DNA of 64,000 nucleotides from a bacterium (GCA_021794255.1 JAJYRF010000001.1:1-64000); one strand, 5' to 3'. Shown: positions 1 through 7,698, counted from the first letter of the stretch. The notes: a model not told the origin generated them from the letters alone. Translations and numbers: made by a program.

Positions 1-61
1 ATAAATAAATTAAATAAATAAATTAAATAAATAAATTAAATAAATAAATTAAATAAATAAA
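1..61. repeat. 13-bp AT tandem repeat
   Basis: Seen directly: the unit ataaataaattaa is repeated head to tail about 4.6 times from the window edge. It lies between the TPP riboswitch (99-188, minus strand) and whatever gene that riboswitch controls beyond the left edge, so it would be transcribed as part of the leader. Arrays with the same 13-bp period but other sequences occur at 8030-8079 and 47808-47898. Confidence 0.9.
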
Positions 62-98
62 TTTAATTAATTAAATTAAATTAATTTAATTTCAAGCT

Positions 99-188
99 TT
101 CCTTCGCTGGTATTGTCCATATTCAGGTTCAAAGGGTTTTGAATAGATCCAATCTCAGCCTATTATAATATAATTAGGCACCCCTAGC
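99..188 (-). promoter_or_regulatory. TPP (THI-box) riboswitch
   Basis: Reading the minus strand, the segment starts with a GGGGTGCC-type 5' stem. It continues with the CTGAGA box (as GGCTGAGATTGG), then ACCCTTTGAACCTG, and ends with the AATACCAGCG-AAGGAA 3' part. These are the invariant blocks of the thiamine pyrophosphate aptamer in the right order and spacing. It should repress a thiamine synthesis or uptake gene when TPP is high. That gene lies to the left of the window. No GC-rich terminator follows the aptamer within the window, so control may be at translation initiation or the expression platform may lie beyond the edge. Confidence 0.93.
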
Positions 189-255
189 ATTTTATTATTT
201 TTTTGTTTATATTTATATCTTAATAAGTATCTTAATTAATTAACTTATAAAATAT

Positions 256-284
256 ATATTATCATATTGGCTTAACTTAGTCAA
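256..284 (-). promoter_or_regulatory. Sigma70-type promoter for the TPP riboswitch
   Basis: On the minus strand a TTGACT -35 box (279-284) is separated by exactly 17 bases from a TAATAT -10 box (256-261). The predicted start is near 248, about 60 bases upstream of the aptamer. Position and spacing support it as the promoter of the riboswitch transcript. No expression data are available. Confidence 0.6.
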
Positions 285-301
285 CTTGTTAAATTACCCC
301 A

Positions 302-426
302 AAATTGCCGATTGAATTTTTTAAATCTATTTTTATACCCCCTTATTTATTTTATATTCACCATCAAGGTGAAAATAAAATAAATAAGGGGGTATTTAGT
401 TTTTAGTTAATTTATATCGGCAAATT
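302..426. repeat. Nested inverted repeat (long hairpin)
   Basis: A perfect 21-bp inverted repeat (arms 335-355 and 375-395, ATACCCCC...GGGGGTAT at the ends) continues inward as a TTCACC/GGTGAA stem with one mismatch. An outer 8-bp pair TTGCCGAT/ATCGGCAA lies at 305-312 and 416-423. The element sits between the end of the minus-strand cysM gene (603) and the TPP promoter. It could be the cysM-side transcription terminator, although T-runs after the stem are short, or a small palindromic mobile element. The 420-600 remainder shows nothing further recognisable. Confidence 0.7.
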
Positions 427-602
427 ATAGATTAATCTCTAAATAATTGTGAAAATTGATATTAATAATTATGACGTTTAAATTTTTTACATATTTATAA
501 AATATAAAAATAGTTATATGTATTGGGTGGGATACATTATTTACATAATATTGACGTTAATTTAAAATTTTTTAGAGATAATAAATAATTAATATTAATC
601 AA

Positions 603-1556
603 TTATAATATTTCTTGGAAAACAAGGGTTGATAAATATCGAGAGCCTGCGTCAGGCAAAACCGTGCTATAATTTCCTTTGTATTTTTGACTAAGTTTAT
701 GAATTCCGTACAAATTAGCTCCAGAAGAAAAGCCGCATAAAAGACCTTCTTGTTTTATAAGCTGTTTAAGCATTAAATAGCTTCCTTCCGTGTCTACTTT
801 TATGTAATCATCTATAATATCGTTATAATCAAATCCTTGAAAATTAAATGAGTAATTATATTTCCATCCTTCTATGCCATGCATCGGATTATCTGGCACG
901 ATGGCGATGATTTTAATATTTTTATTATATTCTTTAAGTCTTTTTCCTGTTCCTAAAATAGTGCCGCCTGTTCCAATGCCAGTTACAAAATAATCAATAT
1001 TGCCGCCTGTTTGTGTAATAATTTCTAATGCCGTAGTTTCATAATGAGATACGGCATTATTTGGATTATTATATTGGTCAGGCATATAATAAATATTATT
1101 TCCGCCTCTTTTATATTCTTCTATAGATTTTTTAATAGCTCCATCATGGCTTTCTTCCGCAGGAGTCAGAATTAATTCTGCGCCGTAAAGCTTGATTATC
1201 TGTTTACGTTCCTCGCTCATATTTAAAGGAGCATAAATCTTTACTTTTATACCTAACAATGCACCTATCATAGCGTAAGAAATACCAGTGTTTCCTGAAG
1301 AAGAATCAATTATAGTCATATTTTGTTTAAGGATATTTCTGTTTATCGCGTCTCTTATCATATAAAATGCTGGTCTATCCTTAATAGAACCCCCCGGATT
1401 CTGAGATTCTGTTTTAGCATAAACTTTAATGCCGTCAGAAACGTTAAATAAATTATCTAATAAACAAATATCCGTTCCGCCGATTGAATTAAACAAATTT
1501 AAACTTAAGAAATTTAATTTATATTTTAGTTCACTTACTATATCTTTTTTACTCAT
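603..1556 (-). CDS. cysM: CysM-type cysteine synthase (PLP beta-family)
   Basis: This is a 317-residue fold-type II PLP enzyme of the cysteine synthase family. The Schiff-base lysine is K59 in NPGGSIKDRPA, the substrate loop SSGNT is at 86-90, and the phosphate loop GTGGT is at 195-199. The SIKDRPA signature and the C-terminal PDAGSRYLST segment resemble the CysO-dependent CysM group, which uses O-phosphoserine and a protein thiocarboxylate rather than free sulfide. That assignment fits the neighbours: a CysO-like carrier, a MoeB-type activator and a TusA-like protein lie upstream on the same strand. It is the last gene of the minus-strand unit, 149 bases after tusA, with no clear ribosome-binding site. 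It could instead be an ordinary O-acetylserine sulfhydrylase; the family call is firm, the sulfur donor is inferred. Confidence 0.85.
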   Translation of the reverse strand: MSKKDIVSELKYKLNFLSLNLFNSIGGTDICLLDNLFNVSDGIKVYAKTESQNPGGSIKDRPAFYMIRDAINRNILKQNMTIIDSSSGNTGISYAMIGALLGIKVKIYAPLNMSEERKQIIKLYGAELILTPAEESHDGAIKKSIEEYKRGGNNIYYMPDQYNNPNNAVSHYETTALEIITQTGGNIDYFVTGIGTGGTILGTGKRLKEYNKNIKIIAIVPDNPMHGIEGWKYNYSFNFQGFDYNDIIDDYIKVDTEGSYLMLKQLIKQEGLLCGFSSGANLYGIHKLSQKYKGNYSTVLPDAGSRYLSTLVFQEIL

Positions 1557-1705
1557 TACGTTTTTTATTATTTCTTTATAATGTTTATAATGATCGTTAA
1601 CTTATTAATTGATAAGTATTAATTAAGTTAATTAATATGCTAATATTAATTATGATAAATTAATTATTATAATTAAGTTATTAAGCTAATATTATAATTT
1701 AACAA

Positions 1706-1951
1706 TTATTTTCTAAGTCCGTTTTTCTCAACTATTATTTCATAATCGGTATCATTTATTTGATTAATTGAAAGCACTTTATGACCCTGTTCTTCCATAG
1801 AACGCGGAACATTTCTTATAGCAGGTTCATAATCTACTATTATTCTTAATATTTCGCCCTGTTTCATTTTTTCTAAAGCAAGTTTAGACCTGACAAAAGT
1901 AAAAGGGCATATTTCGCCTTTAATATCTAATTCGCTCTTATATTCAGCCAT
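1706..1951 (-). CDS. tusA: TusA-like sulfur carrier protein
   Basis: A small protein of about 81 residues of the TusA/SirA fold. The active cysteine lies in the segment ICPFTFVRSKLALEKM, followed by a beta-rich half ending IIVEKNGLRK. The usual CPxP motif reads CPFT, so the second proline is missing, as in the CPxTF variant of the family. The ATG at 1951 is preferred over an upstream TTG at 1969 because GGAG sits about ten bases before it and the family usually begins just before the first strand. It lies between moeB and cysM on the same strand and could pass persulfide sulfur to the carrier protein at 3015-3530. Its donor is unknown. Confidence 0.85.
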   Translation of the reverse strand: MAEYKSELDIKGEICPFTFVRSKLALEKMKQGEILRIIVDYEPAIRNVPRSMEEQGHKVLSINQINDTDYEIIVEKNGLRK

Positions 1952-1998
1952 TTCGCATTTACTCCGCAAATATTAAATATATTAATTAAATAAGCAAA

Positions 1999-2032
1999 TT
2001 AATCTATATATTAATATTAATATATAGATTAA
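1999..2032. repeat. Perfect 34-bp AT palindrome plus 27-bp direct repeat
   Basis: The segment reads the same on both strands over 34 bases (arms 1999-2014 and 2017-2032, centre TA). Its right part is also the start of a 27-bp exact direct repeat, at 2021-2047 and again at 2133-2159. Both lie in the 235-base gap between tusA and moeB. This spacer is AT-rich with no further gene. It may form a cruciform or an RNA hairpin within the operon; no function can be assigned. Confidence 0.8.
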
Positions 2033-2186
2033 GTGAATAAATTAATTGAATTAATTATAAAACTAATTGAATAAGTTTATTAATTTAATAAGCTATTGAA
2101 ACAGATTAAATAAATTAAATAAACAAGTTAATTATATAGATTAAGTGAATAAATTAATTAATTAAAAATTAAATAAATATTTTTTA

Positions 2187-2990
2187 TCAATTTCTAAATT
2201 CACAAGATTCTTCGTATTCTATTAAATTGATTATAGTATGGTTTTCGCCGCAAAGCGGACAAGTTTTATCCTGTCTAAGTTTCATTTCGGTAAATTTCAT
2301 ATCTAAAGCATCATATATTAATAATCTGCCGTTTAATGTCGTACCGATGCCGAGAATTATTTTTATAGTTTCATTAGCCTGTATAGCTCCTATTATTCCC
2401 GGCAATACGCCTAAAACGCCGGCTTCCTGACAGCTTGGAACCAATCCTTCAGGCGGTGGCGAAGGAAAAAGACATCTATAGCAGGGACCTTTATCAGGCA
2501 GAAAAACAGTTGCTTGACCGTCAAACCTAAAGATAGAACCATAAACAAGAGGTTTTCCGTAAAAATGGCATGCATCGTTAATTAAATATCTTGTCGGAAA
2601 ATTATCGGTAGCATCTATTATCACGTCATAATCTTCAATAAGTTCTTTTATATTAGCAGAAGATATTTTCTCCTTATATGTTACGACTTTAACATCAGGG
2701 TTAATTCTTTCGATTGAATCTTTTGCAGAGTCTACCTTATATCTTCCGACGTCTTTATTGCCGTGCCATATTTGCCTTTGCAGGTTTGAAAGATCCACCG
2801 TATCAAAATCGGCAATTCCGAGAGTTCCAACACCCGCCGCTCCAAGATATAATCCGCATGGCGCTCCTAAACCGCCTGCTCCTATTAAAAGAACTTTAGA
2901 AGACAATAATTTCTCCTGACCTTCGCCGCCAACTTCCGGCAGTATTATATGTCTAGCGTATCTTTTTATCTGTTCTTCCGTAAAATCCAA
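2187..2990 (-). CDS. moeB: MoeB/ThiF-type sulfur-carrier adenylyltransferase
   Basis: An E1-like enzyme that adenylates the C-terminal glycine of a ubiquitin-like sulfur carrier. Numbering from the outer ATG at 3002, the nucleotide loop GAGGLG is at 41-46. Zinc cysteines are C174/C177 (CYRC) and C248/C251 (CPLC), and the candidate catalytic cysteine is C191 in SCQEAG. There is no C-terminal rhodanese domain as in MoeZ, so sulfur must come from another protein, plausibly the neighbouring TusA. The start is ambiguous: an ATG at 3002 has no ribosome-binding site, while GGAGG at 2996-3000 is ideally placed for the TTG at 2990, which is adopted here. It follows the CysO-like gene by about 24 bases and probably activates that protein. 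Confidence 0.92.
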   Translation of the reverse strand: MDFTEEQIKRYARHIILPEVGGEGQEKLLSSKVLLIGAGGLGAPCGLYLGAAGVGTLGIADFDTVDLSNLQRQIWHGNKDVGRYKVDSAKDSIERINPDVKVVTYKEKISSANIKELIEDYDVIIDATDNFPTRYLINDACHFYGKPLVYGSIFRFDGQATVFLPDKGPCYRCLFPSPPPEGLVPSCQEAGVLGVLPGIIGAIQANETIKIILGIGTTLNGRLLIYDALDMKFTEMKLRQDKTCPLCGENHTIINLIEYEESCEFRN

Positions 2991-3014
2991 AATAACCTCC
3001 ATAATTAAAAATTT

Positions 3015-3530
3015 TCATTCGACAATATCTAATACAATAGGTTCAACGCTTACGCCTTTAGATTCTAAAAATGCTACCGCTTTTTCAATATCTGAATATT
3101 CCCCTTCAATTTCAAGAGCAATGATGCCTATATCATTAGAGATACTGGCGCTTCTTATGTTAGTAATTACATTATAATTTTTCCCTATTAAATATATTAG
3201 CGGATCTTTAATTACCCCTTGAGGATAATTTAAATAAAATTTTTTCTTTTCGGGAGCGCCTCCTGCAATAGCAGGAATGATTGAAATTGTGTCTCCGTCT
3301 TTGACCGATGAATTATTGCTGTCTATAAATCTGATATCTTCATCATTTAAATAAACATTGACGAATCTTCTGACCTGATCATTCTGTTCGCATATTCTTT
3401 CTTTTATGCCTGGATAATTTTTTTCAAGGTCATTAATGATTTCTAAAATATTAGATCCTTGAGTGTCAACTTCTGATTTTCCGCCTGTTAATGTCCTTAA
3501 AGGCGTCGGTATTCTAACAGTTATAGCCAT
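3015..3530 (-). CDS. CysO-like sulfur carrier fused to NIL domain
   Basis: A 171-residue two-domain protein. Residues 1-91 are a beta-grasp carrier very like mycobacterial CysO: IPTPLRTLTGG near the start, then RRFVNVYLNDEDIRF, and an IPAIAGG ending. In CysO the Gly-Gly is the C-terminus that becomes a thiocarboxylate. Here it is internal (G90-G91) and followed by a linker and an ACT-like NIL domain (about 95-171), the type found at the end of the methionine transporter ATPase MetN and in homocysteine-synthesis proteins. A strong GGAGG ribosome-binding site precedes the ATG. The gene lies between the threonine-synthase-like gene and moeB in a SAM-I riboswitch unit. Thiocarboxylation would need cleavage after GG; no JAMM protease gene is visible in the window. 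Confidence 0.88.
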   Translation of the reverse strand: MAITVRIPTPLRTLTGGKSEVDTQGSNILEIINDLEKNYPGIKERICEQNDQVRRFVNVYLNDEDIRFIDSNNSSVKDGDTISIIPAIAGGAPEKKKFYLNYPQGVIKDPLIYLIGKNYNVITNIRSASISNDIGIIALEIEGEYSDIEKAVAFLESKGVSVEPIVLDIVE

Positions 3531-3582
3531 TTTTCCTCCAGATTATTATCAACTAATTATATAATTAATTGTGTTTATGTGT

Positions 3583-4824
3583 TTATTTTTTTTCTCTTAT
3601 TTTTTTAAGTATTTCTTCAAATTCTTCCAGATTAGGATTAATAATCGGAGCTTCATTTAATCTGTTGTTAAGTGCTTCTAACGTTTTTAATCCATTCCCG
3701 GTAATTGCAAGTACGGTAGTTTCATTTTTATTAATGTAGCCTTTTTCAATGAGTTTTTTTGCAACGGCAACGGTGACGCCGCCGGCAGTCTCGGTAAATA
3801 TTCCTTCCGTAGATGCTAAAAGTTTCATACCTTCCACTATTTCATCGTCCGTGGCATCTTCTCCGAATCCGCCGCTTTTATGCATCAGATCCGCGGCATA
3901 ATATCCGTCTGCAGGATTGCCTATTGCGAGCGATTTTGCAATAGTATCGGGAATTTTAACCGGTTTAATAAATTCTCTTTTTTCTTTTACGGTTGATGTA
4001 ATAGGATTGCATCCTGTAGCCTGCGCTCCGAATATTTTAGTATTGTGTTTTTCAATTAATCCACAATATTCAAATTCTTCAATAGATTTTCCGACTTTTG
4101 TAATTAAAGAACCGCCGGCCATAGGGACGACAATATTATCAGGAGCTTTAAAGCCAAGCTGTTCAAGGATTTCAAATGTAAGAGATTTTGAACCTTCCGC
4201 ATAATAAGGTCTTAAATTTATATTAACAAATGCCCAGTTATGTTTGCCTGCTATCTCCGTGCAAAGTCTGTTTACTTTGTCATAACTCCCCTCTATCTTA
4301 ACTAAATTAGTCCCGTAAATAAGGGTGCCTAAGACCTTGCCTACTTCAAGATTTGACGGAATAAACACAAAACTTTCAAAACCGGAAGAAGCTGCCAAAG
4401 CAGCCGTTGCATTTGCAAGATTGCCTGTTGAGGCGCATGCGATAACTTTAAAACCAAATTCTTTTGCTTTAGCTATAGCAACAGAAACTACTCTGTCTTT
4501 AAAAGAAAGAGTGGGAAAGTTAACCGCATCGTTTTTAATATATATATGTTTAACACCTAAAGTTTTGGCAAGATTATCAGCCTTAACTAAAGGAGTGAAT
4601 CCGACATCTTTGCCTATTTCTATATCGCCTTTAATAGGGAGCAATTCTCTGTATCTCCACATATTTGGCTGTCTAGATTTAATTTTTTCTATGCTTATAT
4701 TTTTTTTGATTTTATCATAATCATAATCTACTTCTAACGGTCCAAAGCAATAATCGCAGACATAGAGAGCGCTGTCCGGATATTCTTTTCCGCATTCTCT
4801 GCATTTTAGTCCTTTCACAAACAT
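3583..4824 (-). CDS. thrC: Threonine synthase-like PLP enzyme
   Basis: This 413-residue protein belongs to the threonine synthase branch of fold-type II PLP enzymes. It has an N-terminal zinc-ribbon-like segment (C8, C11, C23, C26), the Schiff-base lysine K108 in TLSFKDR, a STGN substrate loop, and a C-terminal GNGLKTLEAL segment. AAGGAG precedes the ATG by five bases. It normally converts O-phosphohomoserine to threonine. It is the first gene after a SAM-I riboswitch and precedes the CysO-like, MoeB, TusA and CysM genes, so a role in methionine synthesis is worth considering, for example making homocysteine from O-phosphohomoserine and a protein thiocarboxylate. That alternative is inference; sequence alone supports the threonine synthase family. 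Confidence 0.85.
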   Translation of the reverse strand: MFVKGLKCRECGKEYPDSALYVCDYCFGPLEVDYDYDKIKKNISIEKIKSRQPNMWRYRELLPIKGDIEIGKDVGFTPLVKADNLAKTLGVKHIYIKNDAVNFPTLSFKDRVVSVAIAKAKEFGFKVIACASTGNLANATAALAASSGFESFVFIPSNLEVGKVLGTLIYGTNLVKIEGSYDKVNRLCTEIAGKHNWAFVNINLRPYYAEGSKSLTFEILEQLGFKAPDNIVVPMAGGSLITKVGKSIEEFEYCGLIEKHNTKIFGAQATGCNPITSTVKEKREFIKPVKIPDTIAKSLAIGNPADGYYAADLMHKSGGFGEDATDDEIVEGMKLLASTEGIFTETAGGVTVAVAKKLIEKGYINKNETTVLAITGNGLKTLEALNNRLNEAPIINPNLEEFEEILKKIREKK

Positions 4825-4946
4825 TTTGTCTCCTTAATTTTATTAAAGTGTTATATAAACTATATAGCTATCTATGACCATTAAGTTATTAAGACAATGA
4901 ATAATGTATTGCTCATCATCATTAGTATATTTATTTAAGTTAAGCC

Positions 4947-5117
4947 ATTAAATTATTAAATTATTAAGTTATTAAATTATTAAGTTATTAAATGATTAAG
5001 TTATTAAGTTATTAAGTTATTAAATGATTAAGTTATTAAGTTATTAAGTTATTAAATGATTAAATGATTAAATGATTAAATGATTAAATTATTAAGTTAT
5101 TAAATGATTAAGTTATT
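4947..5117. repeat. 8-bp AT tandem array in riboswitch leader
   Basis: About 21 copies of an 8-bp unit lie head to tail, in three variants: GTTATTAA, ATTATTAA and ATGATTAA. The array lies between the SAM-I riboswitch terminator (5181-5227) and the thrC-like start codon (4824), so it would form part of the 5' untranslated RNA of that operon. The remainder of 4825-5180 is AT-rich and otherwise empty. The pattern of variants suggests slippage or unequal exchange. Confidence 0.9.
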
Positions 5118-5180
5118 TATGTATATTAAAAGTATTATAAATTAAATTAAAATGTATGTTGTGTTAAATAAATTATTTGC

Positions 5181-5227
5181 AAAAAAAAAGCCTTTTCTTC
5201 CGGATGAAATATGAAGAAAAGGCTTTT
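5181..5227 (-). terminator. Intrinsic terminator of the SAM-I riboswitch
   Basis: On the minus strand a strong stem (AAAGCCTTTTCTTC paired with GAAGAAAAGGCTTT) is followed directly by a run of T. It begins about ten bases after the aptamer's closing P1 strand, the usual place for the expression platform of an S-box transcriptional OFF switch. Confidence 0.93.
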
Positions 5228-5237
5228 AACGCTTATC

Positions 5238-5419
5238 TTCTTATCTTCCAGGCATAATTATTTTGTTTAATCCTATGATGTTATTATGGCATAAATGCCA
5301 CATTCCTGCGGGAGTTAGCACCGAATAAATTAAATTTTTTTTTAAAGATAAATTAAAATTTAAAGTTTCGGTTGCTGCGGTTTCAAATGGGCCCGTCCCT
5401 TCACCGCTCTTGATAAGAA
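5238..5419 (-). promoter_or_regulatory. SAM-I (S-box) riboswitch
   Basis: The minus strand shows the S-box consensus in order: TTCTTATCAAGAG as the 5' P1 side, GGTGAAGGGACGGGCCC, TGAAACCGCAGCAACC, an AT-rich variable arm, GGTGCTAACTCC, and GAAGATAAGAAG as the 3' P1 side. It is followed by an intrinsic terminator. SAM binding should terminate transcription of the genes from 4824 down to 603. An apparent reading frame over this RNA has no homology and is not a gene. The 335 bases between the aptamer and rlpA (5755) are AT-rich and must hold divergent promoters, but I cannot fix them. Confidence 0.96.
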
Positions 5420-5729
5420 ATATCAAATTATTTTTTAAATTTAAAAGAACAATATTGTTAATTATTAAATTAAAATAATTAACAATTATATAATGTTTTA
5501 AAATTATATAATATAATATTATTTAATTTATGTCAAATTATTTATATTGCTGTAACAATTATTTATGTTGTCTTAAATAAAAATTTCTAATGCAGAATTA
5601 AGGTATTGCATTAATGATAATATAATAAATATATAATCTTTTAGCAAGACAAAAAATGTTTTGAATTAACTATAATATATATTATTATAATAATAATATG
5701 AATATGTAAATACTTTAAAATTAAGTTTT

Positions 5730-5757
5730 ATAAATTATAAATTATAAATTATAAATG
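5730..5757. repeat. 7-bp tandem repeat ending in the rlpA start codon
   Basis: Four 7-base units (ataaatt three times, then ataaatg) end so that the last unit supplies the ATG of the RlpA-like gene. Length change of the array would alter the spacing upstream of the start but not the frame. No ribosome-binding site is visible before this ATG. Confidence 0.8.
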
Positions 5758-6552
5758 AAATTAGACTTATTGCTATTAAATTATTCATTAAAAAACAAGT
5801 TTAAAATAATAAGGGCAGGGATAATTATATTATTTTCCATACTGTCTATACCTATTTTTTTATCAGGATGCGTACCCTATATTATTGGCGAATATCATAC
5901 TAAACCGAAGTATATAAATAGTTCTATGCCTCCACAATATTATACTCCAAAATCCTTACCTCACAATATAGAAGAAGGTATTGCATCATGGTATGGACCT
6001 GGATTCCAAGGGAGACCTACTGCAAGCGGGCATATTTACAATATGTATGATTTAACAGCGGCTTCAAGGACACTTCCTTTAGATACATATGCTTATGTTA
6101 CAGATTTAAAGAATGGCAGAAGCGTTGAAGTGTATGTTGACGACAGAGGTCCGTATTACGGAGGAAGGATAATGGATCTTTCATATGCGGCAGCAAGGGC
6201 TTTAAATATGCTGGGACCCGGCACCGCTCTTGTCAAAATACAATATTTAGGACCTAATCCTGCTGCAAAAGTTGAGCAGAATGAAATTAACGGATTCGGA
6301 ACAAAATATTTGCCGCCTCTTACGGGATATACTCTTCAATTTGCCGCATATACATCTAAAAATAAGGCTTTTAAGAAAAAGAAAGTGATTGCAAATTTAG
6401 TACCGGGTGTACATATAATAACAAAAACAGTGCATAATACCGATTATTATTGCGTGGTACTGGGAAAATTTGATAGTTTAAATAAAGCTTATGTTTTTGC
6501 AAAAGTTATTGCAAAAGAAGGTTATGATATATATATTACTAAAAGAGGATAA
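5755..6552 (+). CDS. rlpA: RlpA-like lipoprotein with SPOR domain, catalytic residues substituted
   Basis: This 265-residue envelope protein has a lipoprotein signal (membrane segment about 21-36, lipobox FLSGC with C39), a double-psi beta-barrel RlpA domain (about 75-165) and a C-terminal SPOR domain (about 190-265) that should bind denuded glycan at division sites. RlpA enzymes are septal lytic transglycosylases. The residues matching the catalytic Glu, Asp and His of Pseudomonas RlpA are H93, N96 and S104 here; only the Asp of the VNDRGP motif (D130 in VDDRGP) remains. It may be a glycan-binding rather than cleaving protein. It begins a plus-strand run with kdsB 34 bases downstream. Confidence 0.9.
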   Translation: MKLDLLLLNYSLKNKFKIIRAGIIILFSILSIPIFLSGCVPYIIGEYHTKPKYINSSMPPQYYTPKSLPHNIEEGIASWYGPGFQGRPTASGHIYNMYDLTAASRTLPLDTYAYVTDLKNGRSVEVYVDDRGPYYGGRIMDLSYAAARALNMLGPGTALVKIQYLGPNPAAKVEQNEINGFGTKYLPPLTGYTLQFAAYTSKNKAFKKKKVIANLVPGVHIITKTVHNTDYYCVVLGKFDSLNKAYVFAKVIAKEGYDIYITKRG

Positions 6553-6586
6553 ATAAAATAAAATAAAAATATGAGCAGGGGGGTAA

Positions 6587-7369
6587 ATGAAAATAGTGGC
6601 TTTAATACCTGCAAGGTTTGCTTCTACAAGATTTGAAGGAAAACCTTTGGTAAAAATTATGGGTAAACCTATGATTCAGCATGTGTGGGAAGGCGTGTCT
6701 AAATCTGCGATAATTTCTGAAATAATTGTTGCTACGGAAGATAAAAGAGTTTTTGATGCTGTTATTAATTTTGGAGGTAATGCCGTAATTACCAAAGATA
6801 CCCATGTATCGGGCACTGATAGAATAATTGAGGCGTCAGAAAATATTGATGCTGATATTATCTTAAATATTCAGGGAGATGAACCTTTAGTGAATAATGA
6901 AATAATCAACGCCTTAGTTAAACCTTTTAAGGAAGATGAAAACATTGTTTTTACGAGTGTTAAAACTCCTATTTATTCCTTTGAAGAATTTACGGATGTC
7001 AATAATGTAAAAGTGGTAACGGATAAAAACGATTATGGAATTTATTTTTCAAGAAGCCCGATACCTTTCGACAGAAATAGTTTTGATTCAAAATTTAATT
7101 TAATAAACAGCGACTTAAAAAATAAAGATAAAAATAAATTATTTGGTTATAAACACTTAGGCTTTTATGGATATAGAAAAGATTTTCTTAAAACTTTCGG
7201 GCAATTGCCTCCTTCATATTTAGAGGAGAAAGAAATGCTTGAACAGATGAGAGCTATTGAAAACGGTTATAAAATAAAGATTGAAACCGTTAATATTTCA
7301 ACAATACCGGTTGATGTCCCTGCCGATATAAAAAAAGTTGAAAGTTATTTATTAAAATTATATAATTAA
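6587..7369 (+). CDS. kdsB: CMP-KDO synthetase (3-deoxy-manno-octulosonate cytidylyltransferase)
   Basis: The 260-residue cytosolic enzyme activates KDO with CTP for lipopolysaccharide inner core. The N-terminal nucleotide-binding PARFASTRFEGKPL motif, the NIQGDEPL metal site near residue 100, and the C-terminal YLEEKEMLEQMRAIENG segment are all diagnostic. A short Asn/Lys-rich stretch (about 170-184, NSDLKNKDKNK) enlarges one loop. The ribosome-binding sequence GCAGGGGGG precedes the ATG. Its presence marks the organism as a KDO-containing Gram-negative. Confidence 0.96.
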   Translation: MKIVALIPARFASTRFEGKPLVKIMGKPMIQHVWEGVSKSAIISEIIVATEDKRVFDAVINFGGNAVITKDTHVSGTDRIIEASENIDADIILNIQGDEPLVNNEIINALVKPFKEDENIVFTSVKTPIYSFEEFTDVNNVKVVTDKNDYGIYFSRSPIPFDRNSFDSKFNLINSDLKNKDKNKLFGYKHLGFYGYRKDFLKTFGQLPPSYLEEKEMLEQMRAIENGYKIKIETVNISTIPVDVPADIKKVESYLLKLYN

Positions 7370-7488
7370 TCTTTTATTAATATTATTAATAAAAAAAATA
7401 TCAATATAGATAGCAAAATATATAAATAAAATTATTTAATTTAATAAAAAAAAATAAAAAATTAAATTTCAAAGAGGTATAGAAAAAT

Positions 7489-7698
7489 ATGAAAAAAGAA
7501 ATTCACCCAGAATATTTAGAGACCAAAGTAAGATGTGCATGTGGAAATGAATTTGTTACAGGGAGCACCGTAAAAGAAATTCATATTGATATTTGTTCCC
7601 AATGCCATCCGTTTTACACAGGCAAACAAAAATTTGTTGACAGCGCAGGCAGAATAGAAAAGTTTAACAAAAAGTATAATATAGAAAAAAAGAAATAA
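7489..7698 (+). CDS. rpmE: 50S ribosomal protein L31 (bL31, zinc type)
   Basis: A 69-residue protein with the bL31 pattern MKKEIHPEY and the [18 protein letters not shown] core. Cysteines C16, C18, C36 and C39 give the zinc-binding form rather than the Cys-less paralogue used under zinc limitation. AAAGAGG precedes the ATG. It stands alone, with 119 bases before and 441 bases after it. Confidence 0.96.
   Translation: MKKEIHPEYLETKVRCACGNEFVTGSTVKEIHIDICSQCHPFYTGKQKFVDSAGRIEKFNKKYNIEKKK

Noticed and set aside
2227..2430. Plus-strand reading frame opposite moeB, and similar frames opposite many genes
   Set aside because: These are antisense shadows of well-supported genes without family features or ribosome-binding sites.
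5241..5426. Open reading frame of 61 codons on the minus strand
   Set aside because: It lies entirely on the SAM-I aptamer, whose conserved blocks explain the sequence.
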